Below, one piece after another: positions 37,743 to 46,927 of a DNA stretch of 64,000 nucleotides. The first letter of the stretch is position 1, and each line of letters begins with the position of its first letter. Made by a program: the position numbers and the translations under genes. The notes under the pieces are model-generated. The model was not told where the DNA came from. It did no database searches and saw nothing but the letters and a program-made list of their open reading frames with translations. Origin of the DNA: KBS-83 sp051025295 (lineage in GTDB: Bacteria; Acidobacteriota; Terriglobia; Terriglobales; Acidobacteriaceae); assembly GCA_051025295.1 (NCBI GenBank), contig JBMGJV010000016.1; one strand, written 5' to 3'.

Positions 37743-38615
37743 CTACCGAGTTCGCTTGCGTCTGAACTGCCGACCGCATCCCGCTGCTGGAAAGGCTTCC
37801 CATTCTTTCTCGACGAGCACTTGAAGAATAGCCTTCAAGGATTGCGTTGGGAATTCACACCTTTTGGCAGAGCGAGCGATCGAATCAAGGCGCGTCGCCA
37901 TTCGCACGAGGTCGGCTAGCGAGTCCGCCTTCATCTTCCTCATCACACGGCCGCGATGTACCTGAAACGTATTTTCAGTGATCCCAAGTTCAGCTGCAGC
38001 TTGCTTGTTGAGAAAGCCGGCTGCGGTGAACTGCAATACATCTTGCTCTCGCGGCGTCAGGGAGCCCCAACGGCAAAGTAGAGATGAACGTTCGACGCGT
38101 TCGTGACGCGCCCTGAGATCCTGGGCGAAGGCTGTCTGAACAGCTGCTAGGAGCCGCGTGTAGTCGAGCGGTTCCAGCACGAAGTCGATGGCCCCGCTCT
38201 TCATCGCATCCACTCCAGCGTTGAAGTCGCCACCCGCAGCGACGAAGACGACAGGGGGCCCCTGTCTGCCGGAGATCCTGCTTTGTACCTCGAGTCCACT
38301 GCAATCGGGAAGATTCAGGTCAAGGATGACGCAAGCAGTTACATCGGGGGCTGGAGTAGTCATGAATTCTTTGGCAGTTCTAAACGCTTTCACATCGATC
38401 GAATGAGTCGAAAAGAAGTGTGTCAGGCTGCCGACGCGAATCGCGTCACCGGAGACGACAAGCACTATCGTCTTTAAGGAGGGAGATGGATCGATCCGGA
38501 TCAAGCGGGGAGCACCGTGAAGGCTCGGATTCGACCGGAATCCGGAGTGGAGACGAGGGAACAGGATTGGTTCTGGGGACGCGGGCATTTTCTCCTCCTG
38601 CCGGTCAGTCAACAC
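37743..38615 (-). CDS. FixJ/NarL-type response regulator
   Basis: A 290-aa protein. An N-terminal extension of about 45 residues precedes a receiver domain (KTIVLVVSGDAIRVGSL, phospho-acceptor Asp in ACVILDLNLPDCSGLEV, and GAIDFVLEPLD where the usual KP is EP). A LuxR-type helix-turn-helix follows (LTPREQDVLQFTAAGFLNKQ, AAAELGITENTFQVHRGRVM). The missing Asp pair at the start of the receiver and the absent Lys make normal phosphorylation doubtful, so it may be an atypical receiver. No kinase is adjacent on the same strand; the large kinase at 40.2-43.3 kb has its own regulator. Confidence 0.8.
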   Translation of the reverse strand: MLTDRQEEKMPASPEPILFPRLHSGFRSNPSLHGAPRLIRIDPSPSLKTIVLVVSGDAIRVGSLTHFFSTHSIDVKAFRTAKEFMTTPAPDVTACVILDLNLPDCSGLEVQSRISGRQGPPVVFVAAGGDFNAGVDAMKSGAIDFVLEPLDYTRLLAAVQTAFAQDLRARHERVERSSLLCRWGSLTPREQDVLQFTAAGFLNKQAAAELGITENTFQVHRGRVMRKMKADSLADLVRMATRLDSIARSAKRCEFPTQSLKAILQVLVEKEWEAFPAAGCGRQFRRKRTR

Positions 38616-38678
38616 AAAGCACGATGCAGCTTACCGGTTCTCGCACACATTCGATGCAGCCAGCCTGCATCAGCTCCT

Positions 38679-38870
38679 TCAGGAATCCATCAGACCAGCT
38701 TCCTGATTAGATCGCCCGCAAGCAAACAGTTGACGTTCTTGCCTCAATCGTTCGTTCTTACACAAGAGCTCGCAGAGGAGCATCTCCAGATTCGTCAATC
38801 TGGCCTGCCAATAAGCCCTTTCGGCCTCGAGTTCACTGTCAACCGGATTAGCCTCCATAGCGAGCTCCAT
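38679..38870 (-). CDS. Small coiled-coil protein
   Basis: A 63-aa ORF starting at the ATG at 38870 with AGGAG just upstream. SELEAERAYWQARLTNLEML then LCELLCKNERLRQERQ forms one amphipathic helix with Leu at heptad positions, plus two Cys. Charged, soluble, no known domain. The ribosome binding site and the clear heptad pattern support translation, but it could be a partner-dependent fragment. Confidence 0.45.
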   Translation of the reverse strand: MELAMEANPVDSELEAERAYWQARLTNLEMLLCELLCKNERLRQERQLFACGRSNQEAGLMDS

Positions 38871-39037
38871 CCACTCCTACATCCATGAGCTGTGAACGTG
38901 AGGTTCGGCTCGTGAGAGGAACCACAAACATCCTCTGAAAGGAGATTAGCTGTTCCAGAAACGTGCCGACAGCCCCGATAGACCAATGATGGTCTAGCCC
39001 TTTTGGAACGATCTTAAAGCATTCAAGTCACTTGACG

Positions 39038-39406
39038 TCACTGAGGAGGAAGGATCAGTCGCCGGCCGAACATCTTCGAGTCGATCGAGTAAGCTCCTGG
39101 ACCAAGAAACAGGAGTGCGAGCATTACTAGTGTTCGGAGAGAGAATTCGAAGGACCCGAGGCCGTCCCATGCGGGCCAATAGATGGCCTCGCAGCTTATG
39201 GAAAGGAAACTCGCAATCGGAGTCATTGCTCCTGAAATAAGCAGAAGGCCTACGACCCCCAAACCTACAATCCTCCACGGGCTGACGGTCTCGATCGAAG
39301 AGTTTTGGATGGCCGAGTCAATGAGCATTCCAAGCACACTGGCCCGCAGAAACAATAGCGCTATCCCAGGCAAGCCGGTCGGAAACATTGAGAACAGTCG
39401 TTGCAC
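39038..39406 (-). CDS. DoxX-family membrane protein
   Basis: A 122-aa protein with four predicted membrane helices (IALLFLRASVLGMLIDSAIQ, IVGLGVVGLLLISGAMTPIA) and a C-terminal ALLFLGPGAYSIDSKMFGRR. This last segment is a typical ending of DoxX/TQO-small-subunit-like proteins, where Gly-Pro-Gly and FGRR are conserved. DoxX relatives are linked to thiol and quinone redox balance in the membrane. It lies divergently from a NarL response regulator; no direct partner is seen. Confidence 0.75.
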   Translation of the reverse strand: MQRLFSMFPTGLPGIALLFLRASVLGMLIDSAIQNSSIETVSPWRIVGLGVVGLLLISGAMTPIASFLSISCEAIYWPAWDGLGSFEFSLRTLVMLALLFLGPGAYSIDSKMFGRRLILPPQ

Positions 39407-39557
39407 CGGTTCATCATAGTGCTGGCCACATCGAATAGGATGACCCTGCGGAACCGACCTGCCCTAGCCCTTTTGAGTCATCCTGGCACCGCCCCATGAG
39501 CGTAATATGAGCGGGTGACGGCACCTGCAGATAGATGACTCAGCAGAGGGAGTTCCA

Positions 39558-40187
39558 ATGGATCCATCAGCCAAGATTCGAGTCCTGGTGGTCGATGACC
39601 ATCCGCTGATGGTTGCAGGCATCGTGGGAGAAATCAATGCACAGCTGGATATGCTCGTGACGGCACAGGCTGCCGACGGAGAAGAAGCATTATCTCGCTA
39701 CCGAAGCTGTCGGCCTGACGTGACGATCATGGACGTTTGCATGCCGAAGTTGAACGGCATTGATGCCATTATTGCCATCCGTAAGGAGTTTCCGAAGGCG
39801 CGGATTATCGTGCTTACCACCGCCATCGGGCACGTTCAGGCGCTGCGCGCATTCCAGGAAGGGGCCGTCGGGTACCTGCTTAAGAATCTCGTCCGGAAAG
39901 AATTGGTCGAGACCCTACGAGCGGTTCACGCCGGCATGAAGCGAATCCCACCTGCCATCGCACAGCAACTTGCCGAGCACATTGCAGACGAGGCTCTTAC
40001 CGCCAGAGAGCTCGACGTTCTGCGTATGGTAGCGCAAGGAAAGGGAAACAAGATCATCGCGTCTGACCTCCAAATTGCGGAGCACACGGTGAAGAACCAT
40101 ATGAAAAACATACTTGTGAAATTAAGGGTCGACGACCGGACTGGAGCGGTAGTCACTGCAGTTCGTCGCGGTTATATCGAGATTTGA
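39558..40187 (+). CDS. NarL-family response regulator
   Basis: 209 aa. The receiver domain has all key residues: the Asp pair in VLVVDDHPLMVAGI, phospho-acceptor Asp in VTIMDVCMPKLNGIDAI, Thr in IIVLTTA and Lys in GYLLKNLVRKELV. The DNA-binding domain is LTARELDVLRMVAQGKGNKI then IASDLQIAEHTVKNHMKNIL. AGAGGGAG precedes the ATG by 6 nt. It converges with the large beta-propeller histidine kinase (stops 31 bp apart), its most likely phosphodonor since that kinase has no output domain of its own. Confidence 0.9.
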   Translation: MDPSAKIRVLVVDDHPLMVAGIVGEINAQLDMLVTAQAADGEEALSRYRSCRPDVTIMDVCMPKLNGIDAIIAIRKEFPKARIIVLTTAIGHVQALRAFQEGAVGYLLKNLVRKELVETLRAVHAGMKRIPPAIAQQLAEHIADEALTARELDVLRMVAQGKGNKIIASDLQIAEHTVKNHMKNILVKLRVDDRTGAVVTAVRRGYIEI

Positions 40188-40218
40188 TTTGGCCGATTTC
40201 GAGCGTTGCCAATGCAAG

Positions 40219-43200
40219 TCACTCTATGCGACCTCGACTACCCGCGGTTTCATCTTTTGAGTGCGATGAGCCAAAGAATGACCACGGTTTATTCCTTGTA
40301 CGGTAGGCCCGCTGCCCATCCAAGATCACCTCTAACTCCGTGCCGATGCCTAAACGGCTCCACAGCCTGAAGTTCGCATCAAGCTTTCGCGCTCGACTTC
40401 TCATGTTATGCAGGCCGAGGTGGCGGTGACCAGGGTTAGCGTCAAAGAGTCCCGGCTCGAAGCCCTGGCCGTTGTCCCGGACACGCAGGCGCATCTCTCT
40501 CTTTCCGTATATGAGTTCCACTTCGATAGCCTTTGCCATTGAGTGGCGGAACGCGTTGTAGATTGCCTCGCGCGCTATTTTGCCGAACTCCGCCGTAACC
40601 AAAGGATCGAGGCTACGGGGCTCACCATCAACCCGCACCGCATACTCAATGGGATGCGCTGATGCAAATTCAGCACAATATCCCGCGATCGTCTCGGCAA
40701 AGTCCCGCTCCCTAGTCTCCCTCTGAGGTATGTCCAGGAACATCTCTCGCCCCTCCGTCATCACCCCATCCGACTCATTAAGGACCTCCTCCAAGGCCCG
40801 GCGGACGGAGTGTTCCTCAGGAAGCCGTCGTGAAGCAGTATGGAGACGCAGAAATAGGCTCTGCACAGCCTGAAAAAATGTGTCATGTAGATCTCGAGCG
40901 ATGTCTTCGCGTTCCGACAGTCGCTCCTGGTGCCGAATCTGGAACATCGCCGTCAGGTGACGGATTCTCAGCACATACGTAGTCCAAAGGGCTGTCAACA
41001 AGAGGCCGAAACATAGAATACGGAACGACCATCTTTGCCAGAATGCTGGCTCGATGACGAACGGGACACTCGTTTCTGGCCCATTCCACAGTCCGATGCC
41101 ATTCGATGCTACAAAACGGGCGACATAGGATCCCGGGCCCAAGTTTGAAAAGACGACTTGCCTCGAGGCGACGACATTGCTCCAGTCCTGGCCCGCGCCA
41201 TCGAGTTTGTAGCGGAATCGAATCCGTTCTGGAGAGGAGAGGTTCGTGCTTCCATAGTTCAACGTAACGGCGTGAATTCCAGGAGGGATCTCTATGGGAG
41301 CTGCCGGGCTTAGGGGCTTTCCGCCTGCGGAGATTGCTTCAATTCGAGCCGCTACTGGGTAAAAGGTCTTTATCGTCACGTTTGGATTCGCCATGGAAAG
41401 GCCAGAGCTCAGCGACAGCCAAATGCGGCCGGTGTGATCTGCTACGACGGTGTTGTTGCGGCTAACGACCTCGCGTCCCTTCAATCCATCTTCAGCTCCA
41501 AAGCTCTGTATGTCAGTCTCCAGAAGTGATCCTGAGATGAGCCGCTCCCGGTTGACTCGCAGCACGTGATCAGCGGTTGTAAACCAAAGGAAGCCCCAGG
41601 AATCTTCGGCAATGCCAAACACCTGCTCTCGTAGTAACTCCGGCAGATTGCCAGGAACGGTTATCTTGCCGTCTGAGAAGTAGGCTAAGCCTCCAGATGT
41701 CGCAATCCAAAGTGTGTGCGACTCATCTTCGAAAACCGACTTCACTACAGACGACGGCAACCCATCTTGGGCGGTGTAAGTCTTCCAGCGTGCATCGGAA
41801 TAGGAGGCGAGTCCATCCGGAGTTGCGACCCAAATCGTTCGGTCGAAGCTCTCGGCGATTGCATTGACCGCATTTGAGGGAAGGCCATTGGTACTTGAAT
41901 GATTCTTAAACCGTCCGCCAAGCAAGCGGCTCACGCCAGAGCTGACGGTTCCGGCCCAGACTGCTCCGTCTTTACCGCAGTGCACTGCATACACGCTATT
42001 TTGTTCAAGGCCGTCGGTTGTCTTATAGGTGCGAGCTGAAAATGAATGGGTCACTTCGGTAAGGGCTGTCAGACCCTCATGTTGTCTGCCTATCCAGATT
42101 CGATTGCCGCAGCCGGTGATTGAATAAACGACATCCCGGGAAAGGCCGGCAAGTGTGACTCGCTTCGCGCGCCCATCGGTCACTAAGAAGACGCCGCCCG
42201 CGAACGGAGCAAACCATATTCTGCTCTTTGAGTCTATGTAGATCGGTCCGCCCCCCGCGGAGGGAAGGCCGTCGGCAACTGAATAGGAGGTCACCATCCC
42301 GTTACGCAGCCGCTCCAGACCTTGAGATCCTCCGAACCAGATATCGCCGTCCCGATCTTCAAAGATCGCTCTCACTTCATGGACGGCCCGTTGGTCAACC
42401 AGTTCAAGTGAGACCGCTCCGAATGAGGTGACGCGAACCAGACCGTGCTTTGTTCCCACCCACAGATTGTTATCGTGGTCCTTCGCCATCGCAAGGATTT
42501 GAAGGCCCTTGAGCGCCGGCAAGGAAACGGGTTTCTTTGCACCAACCTCTAATAGGTAAAGTCCATCGTCGGTTCCAATCCAGAGCCCCCCATTTCCACT
42601 CGGAGCAAGACAATTGATCGCAGACTTTACGAAGCCCGGAGCCACCCCTGCGATCTCACCTCGCTGCAAACGAAATAAGCCGTTCTCTCTGGTCCCCAAC
42701 CAGATGCTCTTGTCTCGGGTGCCCGCCAGTGACATCACAGTTCCGGGGCTCTGTTCTGCAGGCAGCAGTGTCTGGAGTTGCTGATGATCGTAGCGGAACG
42801 TACGATCCCCAAGTCCGGTGAACAGTACCCGAGACTGGTCATCCAAAGCCGACGCCGTGACAATCATGCCCTGTAAATCAAACAACCTGTACGGGTCCTC
42901 AAACTTTCCCTCGTGATAGAGAAGCATCCGAGCTCCTTCGAGCCGGATCCACAGTTTTCTATCTGAATCGGAGATGAATCCCCTCACAGGGCCGACAGGA
43001 GGCGCGTCTGGAAGCGGCCGCTGAATCAGCGTGAAGTTGGCTCCGTCGAACCGGACCAGATCTCTCTCGGTCCCGATCCACAGGTAACCATCGGCCGACT
43101 GTCCGATCGCGTAAATCGCGCCGCCGGCGAAGCCTTTCGCCTCACCCCAACTGTCATAGACGTACTGCGAGACTTTTCTCGACGGATCGAGTGAGAATGC

Positions 43201-43269
43201 AGCATTCGCGAGGCCCAGCAATGCGAATCCGCATAGGAAGCTTCTGCGTAGCCGGAACACTTGCATCAC
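40219..43269 (-). CDS. Beta-propeller sensor histidine kinase (two-component)
   Basis: 1016 aa. A signal-like helix (residues 8-25) is followed by about 14 propeller strands of the Reg_prop type, with repeating WIGT/WVGT/WVAT (for example DGYLWIGTERDLVRFDG), filling two blades sets to about residue 650. Then come a Y_Y_Y domain (IHAVTLNYGSTNLSSPERIR), one membrane helix (FRILCFGLLLTALWTTYVLR, about 755), a HisKA_3 dimerisation helix with H795 in DIARDLHDTFFQAVQS, and a HATPase domain (NAFRHS, VRDNGQGFEPG). The sensing domain is outside the inner membrane and probably binds a glycan or degradation product. A GH16-like lipoprotein gene ends 4 bp upstream, implying co-transcription. Confidence 0.9.
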   Translation of the reverse strand: MMQVFRLRRSFLCGFALLGLANAAFSLDPSRKVSQYVYDSWGEAKGFAGGAIYAIGQSADGYLWIGTERDLVRFDGANFTLIQRPLPDAPPVGPVRGFISDSDRKLWIRLEGARMLLYHEGKFEDPYRLFDLQGMIVTASALDDQSRVLFTGLGDRTFRYDHQQLQTLLPAEQSPGTVMSLAGTRDKSIWLGTRENGLFRLQRGEIAGVAPGFVKSAINCLAPSGNGGLWIGTDDGLYLLEVGAKKPVSLPALKGLQILAMAKDHDNNLWVGTKHGLVRVTSFGAVSLELVDQRAVHEVRAIFEDRDGDIWFGGSQGLERLRNGMVTSYSVADGLPSAGGGPIYIDSKSRIWFAPFAGGVFLVTDGRAKRVTLAGLSRDVVYSITGCGNRIWIGRQHEGLTALTEVTHSFSARTYKTTDGLEQNSVYAVHCGKDGAVWAGTVSSGVSRLLGGRFKNHSSTNGLPSNAVNAIAESFDRTIWVATPDGLASYSDARWKTYTAQDGLPSSVVKSVFEDESHTLWIATSGGLAYFSDGKITVPGNLPELLREQVFGIAEDSWGFLWFTTADHVLRVNRERLISGSLLETDIQSFGAEDGLKGREVVSRNNTVVADHTGRIWLSLSSGLSMANPNVTIKTFYPVAARIEAISAGGKPLSPAAPIEIPPGIHAVTLNYGSTNLSSPERIRFRYKLDGAGQDWSNVVASRQVVFSNLGPGSYVARFVASNGIGLWNGPETSVPFVIEPAFWQRWSFRILCFGLLLTALWTTYVLRIRHLTAMFQIRHQERLSEREDIARDLHDTFFQAVQSLFLRLHTASRRLPEEHSVRRALEEVLNESDGVMTEGREMFLDIPQRETRERDFAETIAGYCAEFASAHPIEYAVRVDGEPRSLDPLVTAEFGKIAREAIYNAFRHSMAKAIEVELIYGKREMRLRVRDNGQGFEPGLFDANPGHRHLGLHNMRSRARKLDANFRLWSRLGIGTELEVILDGQRAYRTRNKPWSFFGSSHSKDETAGSRGRIE

Positions 43270-43273
43270 CCCG

Positions 43274-44368
43274 TTAAGGCAGAAACTCGAATCGTTCGAT
43301 TACAACTTCCTCTTCTTTCAGAGGCGAGTTCTTGGATCGGCGGTAATTGTACAAGTCGATGTGCGCAGTCTCCTTGTCAGGAGTGGGGACGCCAGATGTA
43401 AAGACGTGTTCACTGACTTTTGGAGCTGCTCGTCCCCCGGCTGTCGACCCGCGAACGGTCTTGAACGAAACACGTCCCGGCTCCCAATGCAACGTGTGAG
43501 TCAGCACGCCGGCAGGAGCCACAAAGCGGGCAACGTTCTCGGAGATGTAAAAGGGCTGTACGACATACTGTGCATTGTTGCTGTCAGCGATGCCCCAGCG
43601 GCTCGTCTCTATATCCAATTCGTCTGGCACATCGCTGGTTCGATTTTCATCATTGGTGTAAAGCCCCAAAGCAGCCGACGGCCCGAGATGGCTAGTATCG
43701 CCGACAACGAAGACGTAGGTGCCGTATCCCAGGCTACGAAGCAGGCTCACCTCTGCACAGGACCAAACACCGTTCTGTTCTTGTATGCGCAAATGCAATG
43801 ATCCTTTCTCATCCGTCCATGCATTCGCCGCGTCATATGCATTGGGTTGTCCCCCGCGGTCGCTGACTGCTGTCCGTACGCGCCAGTCATAACCGCTGAA
43901 GTGGACGATCTTCGAGGCAATCGGCTTTCCTGACTTCCCCGTGGCGCTCGCTACGGCAACGACTCCGTTTCCAGCCGCGGGTAAGGTCTCCATCTTGGTG
44001 GCTGGATGAAAGCCGGGCTCAACAAGAAGTGCCGCATACTCTGTGCCAAGATGGGTTGAATTGCGCCAAGACGCGTCCGGCTGAATCACTGTAGTTGCTC
44101 GGCTCGCGAATGGTTGAATCCACCATATTCCGGCGCGAGCGTAAAGAACGATCTGCTCGCCAGGCTTAATACCAGAGGCCCGACCCTCAATAAAGCCCAT
44201 TTGAACTGGCCCGCCAGGGTCGGCGGGAGGAACCTGGGTGATCTCGACTGAGGGCTTGGTCGATACGGGGCCAGATTGGCAAGCAATAAGGATGGCGCTC
44301 ATGATTGCCCACAACACGGTCATGCTCGCTTTCTTTGAGCAGAGATCAGCGATAAACAACTTGAACAC
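43274..44368 (-). CDS. GH16-like lipoprotein
   Basis: Up to 364 aa. The signal ends in a lipobox (SAILIAC), so the protein is a lipoprotein; start GTG 44368 or ATG 44323. The C-terminal half is a concanavalin-like fold with DELDIETSRWG, which matches the GH16 catalytic signature E-x-D-x-E, followed by the NNAQYVVQPF strand and HTLHWEPGRVSF. An N-terminal Ig/FN3-like domain (GRASGIKPGEQIVLYARAGI) is likely to bind carbohydrate. GH16 enzymes cut beta-1,3/1,4-glucans and galactans. It is the first gene of an operon with the propeller kinase, so product sensing next to hydrolysis is plausible. Activity is not proven by the motif alone. Confidence 0.7.
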   Translation of the reverse strand: MFKLFIADLCSKKASMTVLWAIMSAILIACQSGPVSTKPSVEITQVPPADPGGPVQMGFIEGRASGIKPGEQIVLYARAGIWWIQPFASRATTVIQPDASWRNSTHLGTEYAALLVEPGFHPATKMETLPAAGNGVVAVASATGKSGKPIASKIVHFSGYDWRVRTAVSDRGGQPNAYDAANAWTDEKGSLHLRIQEQNGVWSCAEVSLLRSLGYGTYVFVVGDTSHLGPSAALGLYTNDENRTSDVPDELDIETSRWGIADSNNAQYVVQPFYISENVARFVAPAGVLTHTLHWEPGRVSFKTVRGSTAGGRAAPKVSEHVFTSGVPTPDKETAHIDLYNYRRSKNSPLKEEEVVIERFEFLP

Positions 44369-45049
44369 CTTTCAGGGCGCTTCCCGCGCCAGCGAAATCA
44401 GGAAGTCCTTCCTATCGAAGAGGTTGTTAGTTCCCCCACGAGCTGATCTAGCGACTGAGCAACCAGGAAGCTAAACTCGCTGGCCGCAGAAAGGGTTCGG
44501 TTCCGGTGTCGAGCGGCCCATCTTGCGAACACGGCCTTTCGTGGCGCCGGAGCCTTTTAAAGGGTTTCCCGTGTTTAACAGGGTCGATCTTGCCCAAAGC
44601 CACGCGTGGCCCCTCCTTCGGATCCCCAGCGGTGCATGGAAGATCAGGAGAAATCGTTTTAGCACATCCTGCACAGAGGACATATAGCCAGCGCGATAGG
44701 AATCTGCCGTCTGTAGGGGACGGATGCGGCCGGCCGTGTTGAGGATTCGCGAAGTTTAGCCACACCCTAAGTCCAGGGTCTTGAGCTCTATCGCTTGCCG
44801 GATTCAGGGCGAATCGTGGGGAGTTCAGACCGCACCCTGTGGGAAACGACAAAGGGGGCGCGCAGGAGACTGTGTCCCTTTGTGTACATTCGAGCTGCGT
44901 GCCGGTGCCCAGAGGATCATCAAGTCAGAGATCGCTTTAGCGATACGTGCTGACTTATCCCGACACACGGGTGCGTTTCGATATCAGCAGAGCGCGAGAC
45001 ACCAAACCCAAGCGCCGATCAGTGACGATTTACGCGGGTCCGCAAGCAC
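44369..45049. other. Region without a supported gene
   Basis: About 680 bp between the lipoprotein start and the tautomerase stop. Open frames on both strands are Pro/Arg-rich and look like shadows. It should contain the promoter of the lipoprotein-kinase operon; no boxes, repeat or RNA could be assigned. Confidence 0.4.
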
Positions 45050-45484
45050 TTACACTGGCTTCGCGTTAGCCGGCGGATTGCGCAGGGACTCAAGCGTAAT
45101 TGGCTTTCCAAACATCCCCCAGTTCTCAGGCTGAACTTCGCGGATGACGACGTACGCAGGAACACGCTCTTGCGGAAGAATACCCGCGTGCCTTCCGACA
45201 GCATCCGTGAAGCGTGCAATCAACACGCTCCGCGCTTCAGCGTCAAGGGCGCCTGCGACGACGTTGACCTCCAAGCTGATGACCTTCGTCCCGCCATTCT
45301 TGCCTCCATGGAATACCCTCTGTGCCGGGTACTCTTCGGCGTAGACCCAGATGTTGCTTCGAACGTACGCCGTATCAGGCAGCTTTTCACACTCCCGCCC
45401 GGTTGTTGTGATTTCCGCCGCGAGTGCGGCCAGCGCCTCGTGAGTGAATGCTCCCTCTGGATAGTGGATAAACACCTTCGGCAT
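45050..45484 (-). CDS. Tautomerase-family protein
   Basis: A 144-aa protein starting M-P-K-V, so Pro2, the catalytic base of the 4-oxalocrotonate tautomerase superfamily, is present after Met removal. Two beta-alpha-beta units are visible: VFIHYPEGAFTHEALAALAA and ISLEVNVVAGALDAEARSVL with the second ending RHAGILPQERVPAYVVIREV. The doubled length is like cis-CaaD/MSAD relatives rather than the 60-aa 4-OT. The substrate is unknown; aromatic or quinone metabolites are common. It diverges from an SDR gene 346 bp away. Confidence 0.8.
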   Translation of the reverse strand: MPKVFIHYPEGAFTHEALAALAAEITTTGRECEKLPDTAYVRSNIWVYAEEYPAQRVFHGGKNGGTKVISLEVNVVAGALDAEARSVLIARFTDAVGRHAGILPQERVPAYVVIREVQPENWGMFGKPITLESLRNPPANAKPV

Positions 45485-45750
45485 ATCGCGTCTCCTTCGT
45501 CATGCGAGCTCAGGCAAGTTCGATGTTCGAGATTTGCACTTGCGACCGCTACTACCGTGCGCATGCATTGGTCTACAAACGTTGCTGACTCTATCGCGCG
45601 AGCTGCGGTGGGTTCTATGCCATCTTTCAAGCATGATCGGAGGCAAAGCTAATATAGATGCGCGGCCTTCCATTCTATGAAGATGCAATAGAACTCAGCG
45701 GGTCCGCAGGAGTAGTAGTAGGACCAGTAACTGCCTGGTCGGAGTGGCAA

Positions 45751-45771
45751 GTACCTTTCCACAAGGAACTG
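45751..45771. promoter_or_regulatory. Imperfect inverted repeat upstream of the SDR gene
   Basis: AGTACCTT-TCCAC-AAGGAACT, 7 of 8 arm positions paired, 58 bp before the SDR start. This size and spacing suit a dimeric winged-helix repressor, and resemble HxlR-type sites. An HxlR gene lies at 9-10 kb, but no link is shown. The rest of 45485-45829 holds nothing else I can support. Confidence 0.35.
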
Positions 45772-45829
45772 TAGCTCTCACTCTAGATGGGAGTAGATTC
45801 ACGGTTGTTCGACGCCAGAGGAGGCGAGC

Positions 45830-46678
45830 ATGAAGAAGGTATTGATCACGGGCGCAGGCACGGGCTTTGGCTTTGAGGCCGCTATGCGGCTTGCGGAGAA
45901 AGGTTTCGACGTCATCGCGGCAGTCGAAATCTGGGCTCAGGTTCAGACTCTGAAGCGCCAAGCGGCTTCACGGGGCGTCCGACTTACCGTCGAAAAGCTC
46001 GACGTGACGAACGATGGGGATCGCCGTAAGGCACTCGGTTGGGGCATCGAGATTCTGGTGAACAACGCCGGCGTCCTTGAAGGCGGGTCTGTGCTCGACA
46101 TCCCTGGAGAGAACATCCGCCACCAGTTTGAGGTGAACGTCACCGGTCCTTTGTTGTTGACCCAGGGAATCGCCAAGCAGATGGTGAAACGCGGACAGGG
46201 GCGTATCGTCTGGGTCTCGTCTCGTGAGGGCCTGAACACCAATCCGTTCACAGGCATCTATTCCGCCTCAAAGCATGCCGTCGAAGCAATTGCAGAGACA
46301 ATGAGCCTCGAACTGCAGGAGTTCGGAATCGAGGTGGCCACCGTGAATCCGGGCCCGTTCCTTACAGGTTTCAATGACCGCGGTTTCGAAACCTGGAAGA
46401 GCTGGGAAGACGAACCTACCCAGCGGTTATACGAGTACTCGAAACTCGCCTTTCCTCGGTCTCAGTTCGATCCCGAACCGGTGTATGCGACGCTGACGGC
46501 GGTCGCCGCGGGTGAGGTCGACACCTACCGCAATCTCGAGCCTAAGTCGATGCTTGAGGAGACGAAGCGGCTCATCGATGCTCCATGGAGTAAGAAGATA
46601 CGAGAGGGCCTGGGTACGCGGCCGGCGAGCCTGCAGAGATCGTATGAAATGAAGCCGGAAACTCCCGTTTCCGACTGA
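45830..46678 (+). CDS. Short-chain dehydrogenase/reductase
   Basis: 282 aa of classical SDR type. It has the nucleotide-binding LITGAGTGFGFEAAMRLAEK, NNAG in ILVNNAGVLEGG, the catalytic Ser in GRIVWVSSREGL and Tyr/Lys in YSASKHAVEAIAE. The Asn-Pro-Gly-Pro segment (ATVNPGPFLTGF) fits the lid. It reduces or oxidises a carbonyl using NAD(P)H; after the first strand there is no clear Asp for NAD. An inverted repeat lies before it, and GAGGCGAGC precedes the ATG. It heads a rightward unit, and no second gene follows on the same strand before 48.9 kb. Confidence 0.9.
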   Translation: MKKVLITGAGTGFGFEAAMRLAEKGFDVIAAVEIWAQVQTLKRQAASRGVRLTVEKLDVTNDGDRRKALGWGIEILVNNAGVLEGGSVLDIPGENIRHQFEVNVTGPLLLTQGIAKQMVKRGQGRIVWVSSREGLNTNPFTGIYSASKHAVEAIAETMSLELQEFGIEVATVNPGPFLTGFNDRGFETWKSWEDEPTQRLYEYSKLAFPRSQFDPEPVYATLTAVAAGEVDTYRNLEPKSMLEETKRLIDAPWSKKIREGLGTRPASLQRSYEMKPETPVSD

Positions 46679-46927
46679 TGATTGACACTTCACTCCTGTG
46701 CAAACATCCGGGGCCGCTGAACAGGTGGTCCCGGAACTCTTTTGCCTCTGCAATCCCCGCGCCGACCTTCTAAAGCCCCGAGACGCTATGTTGAGCTCAG
46801 GACGGCCAGAATGACGCTCTCGGCCATCTCTCTTCAGAATGTCCTGGCGTTCACCCGCTCTAGCTTCGACGAATGAGGCTTCATCGCAGGCATGACAAAG
46901 CCGAACACCTCAAAGAGGTCCAAATCG

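Noticed and set aside
44448..44852. 134-codon minus-strand frame
   Set aside because: Pro/Arg-rich, no start signal, no recognisable fold; treated as intergenic.
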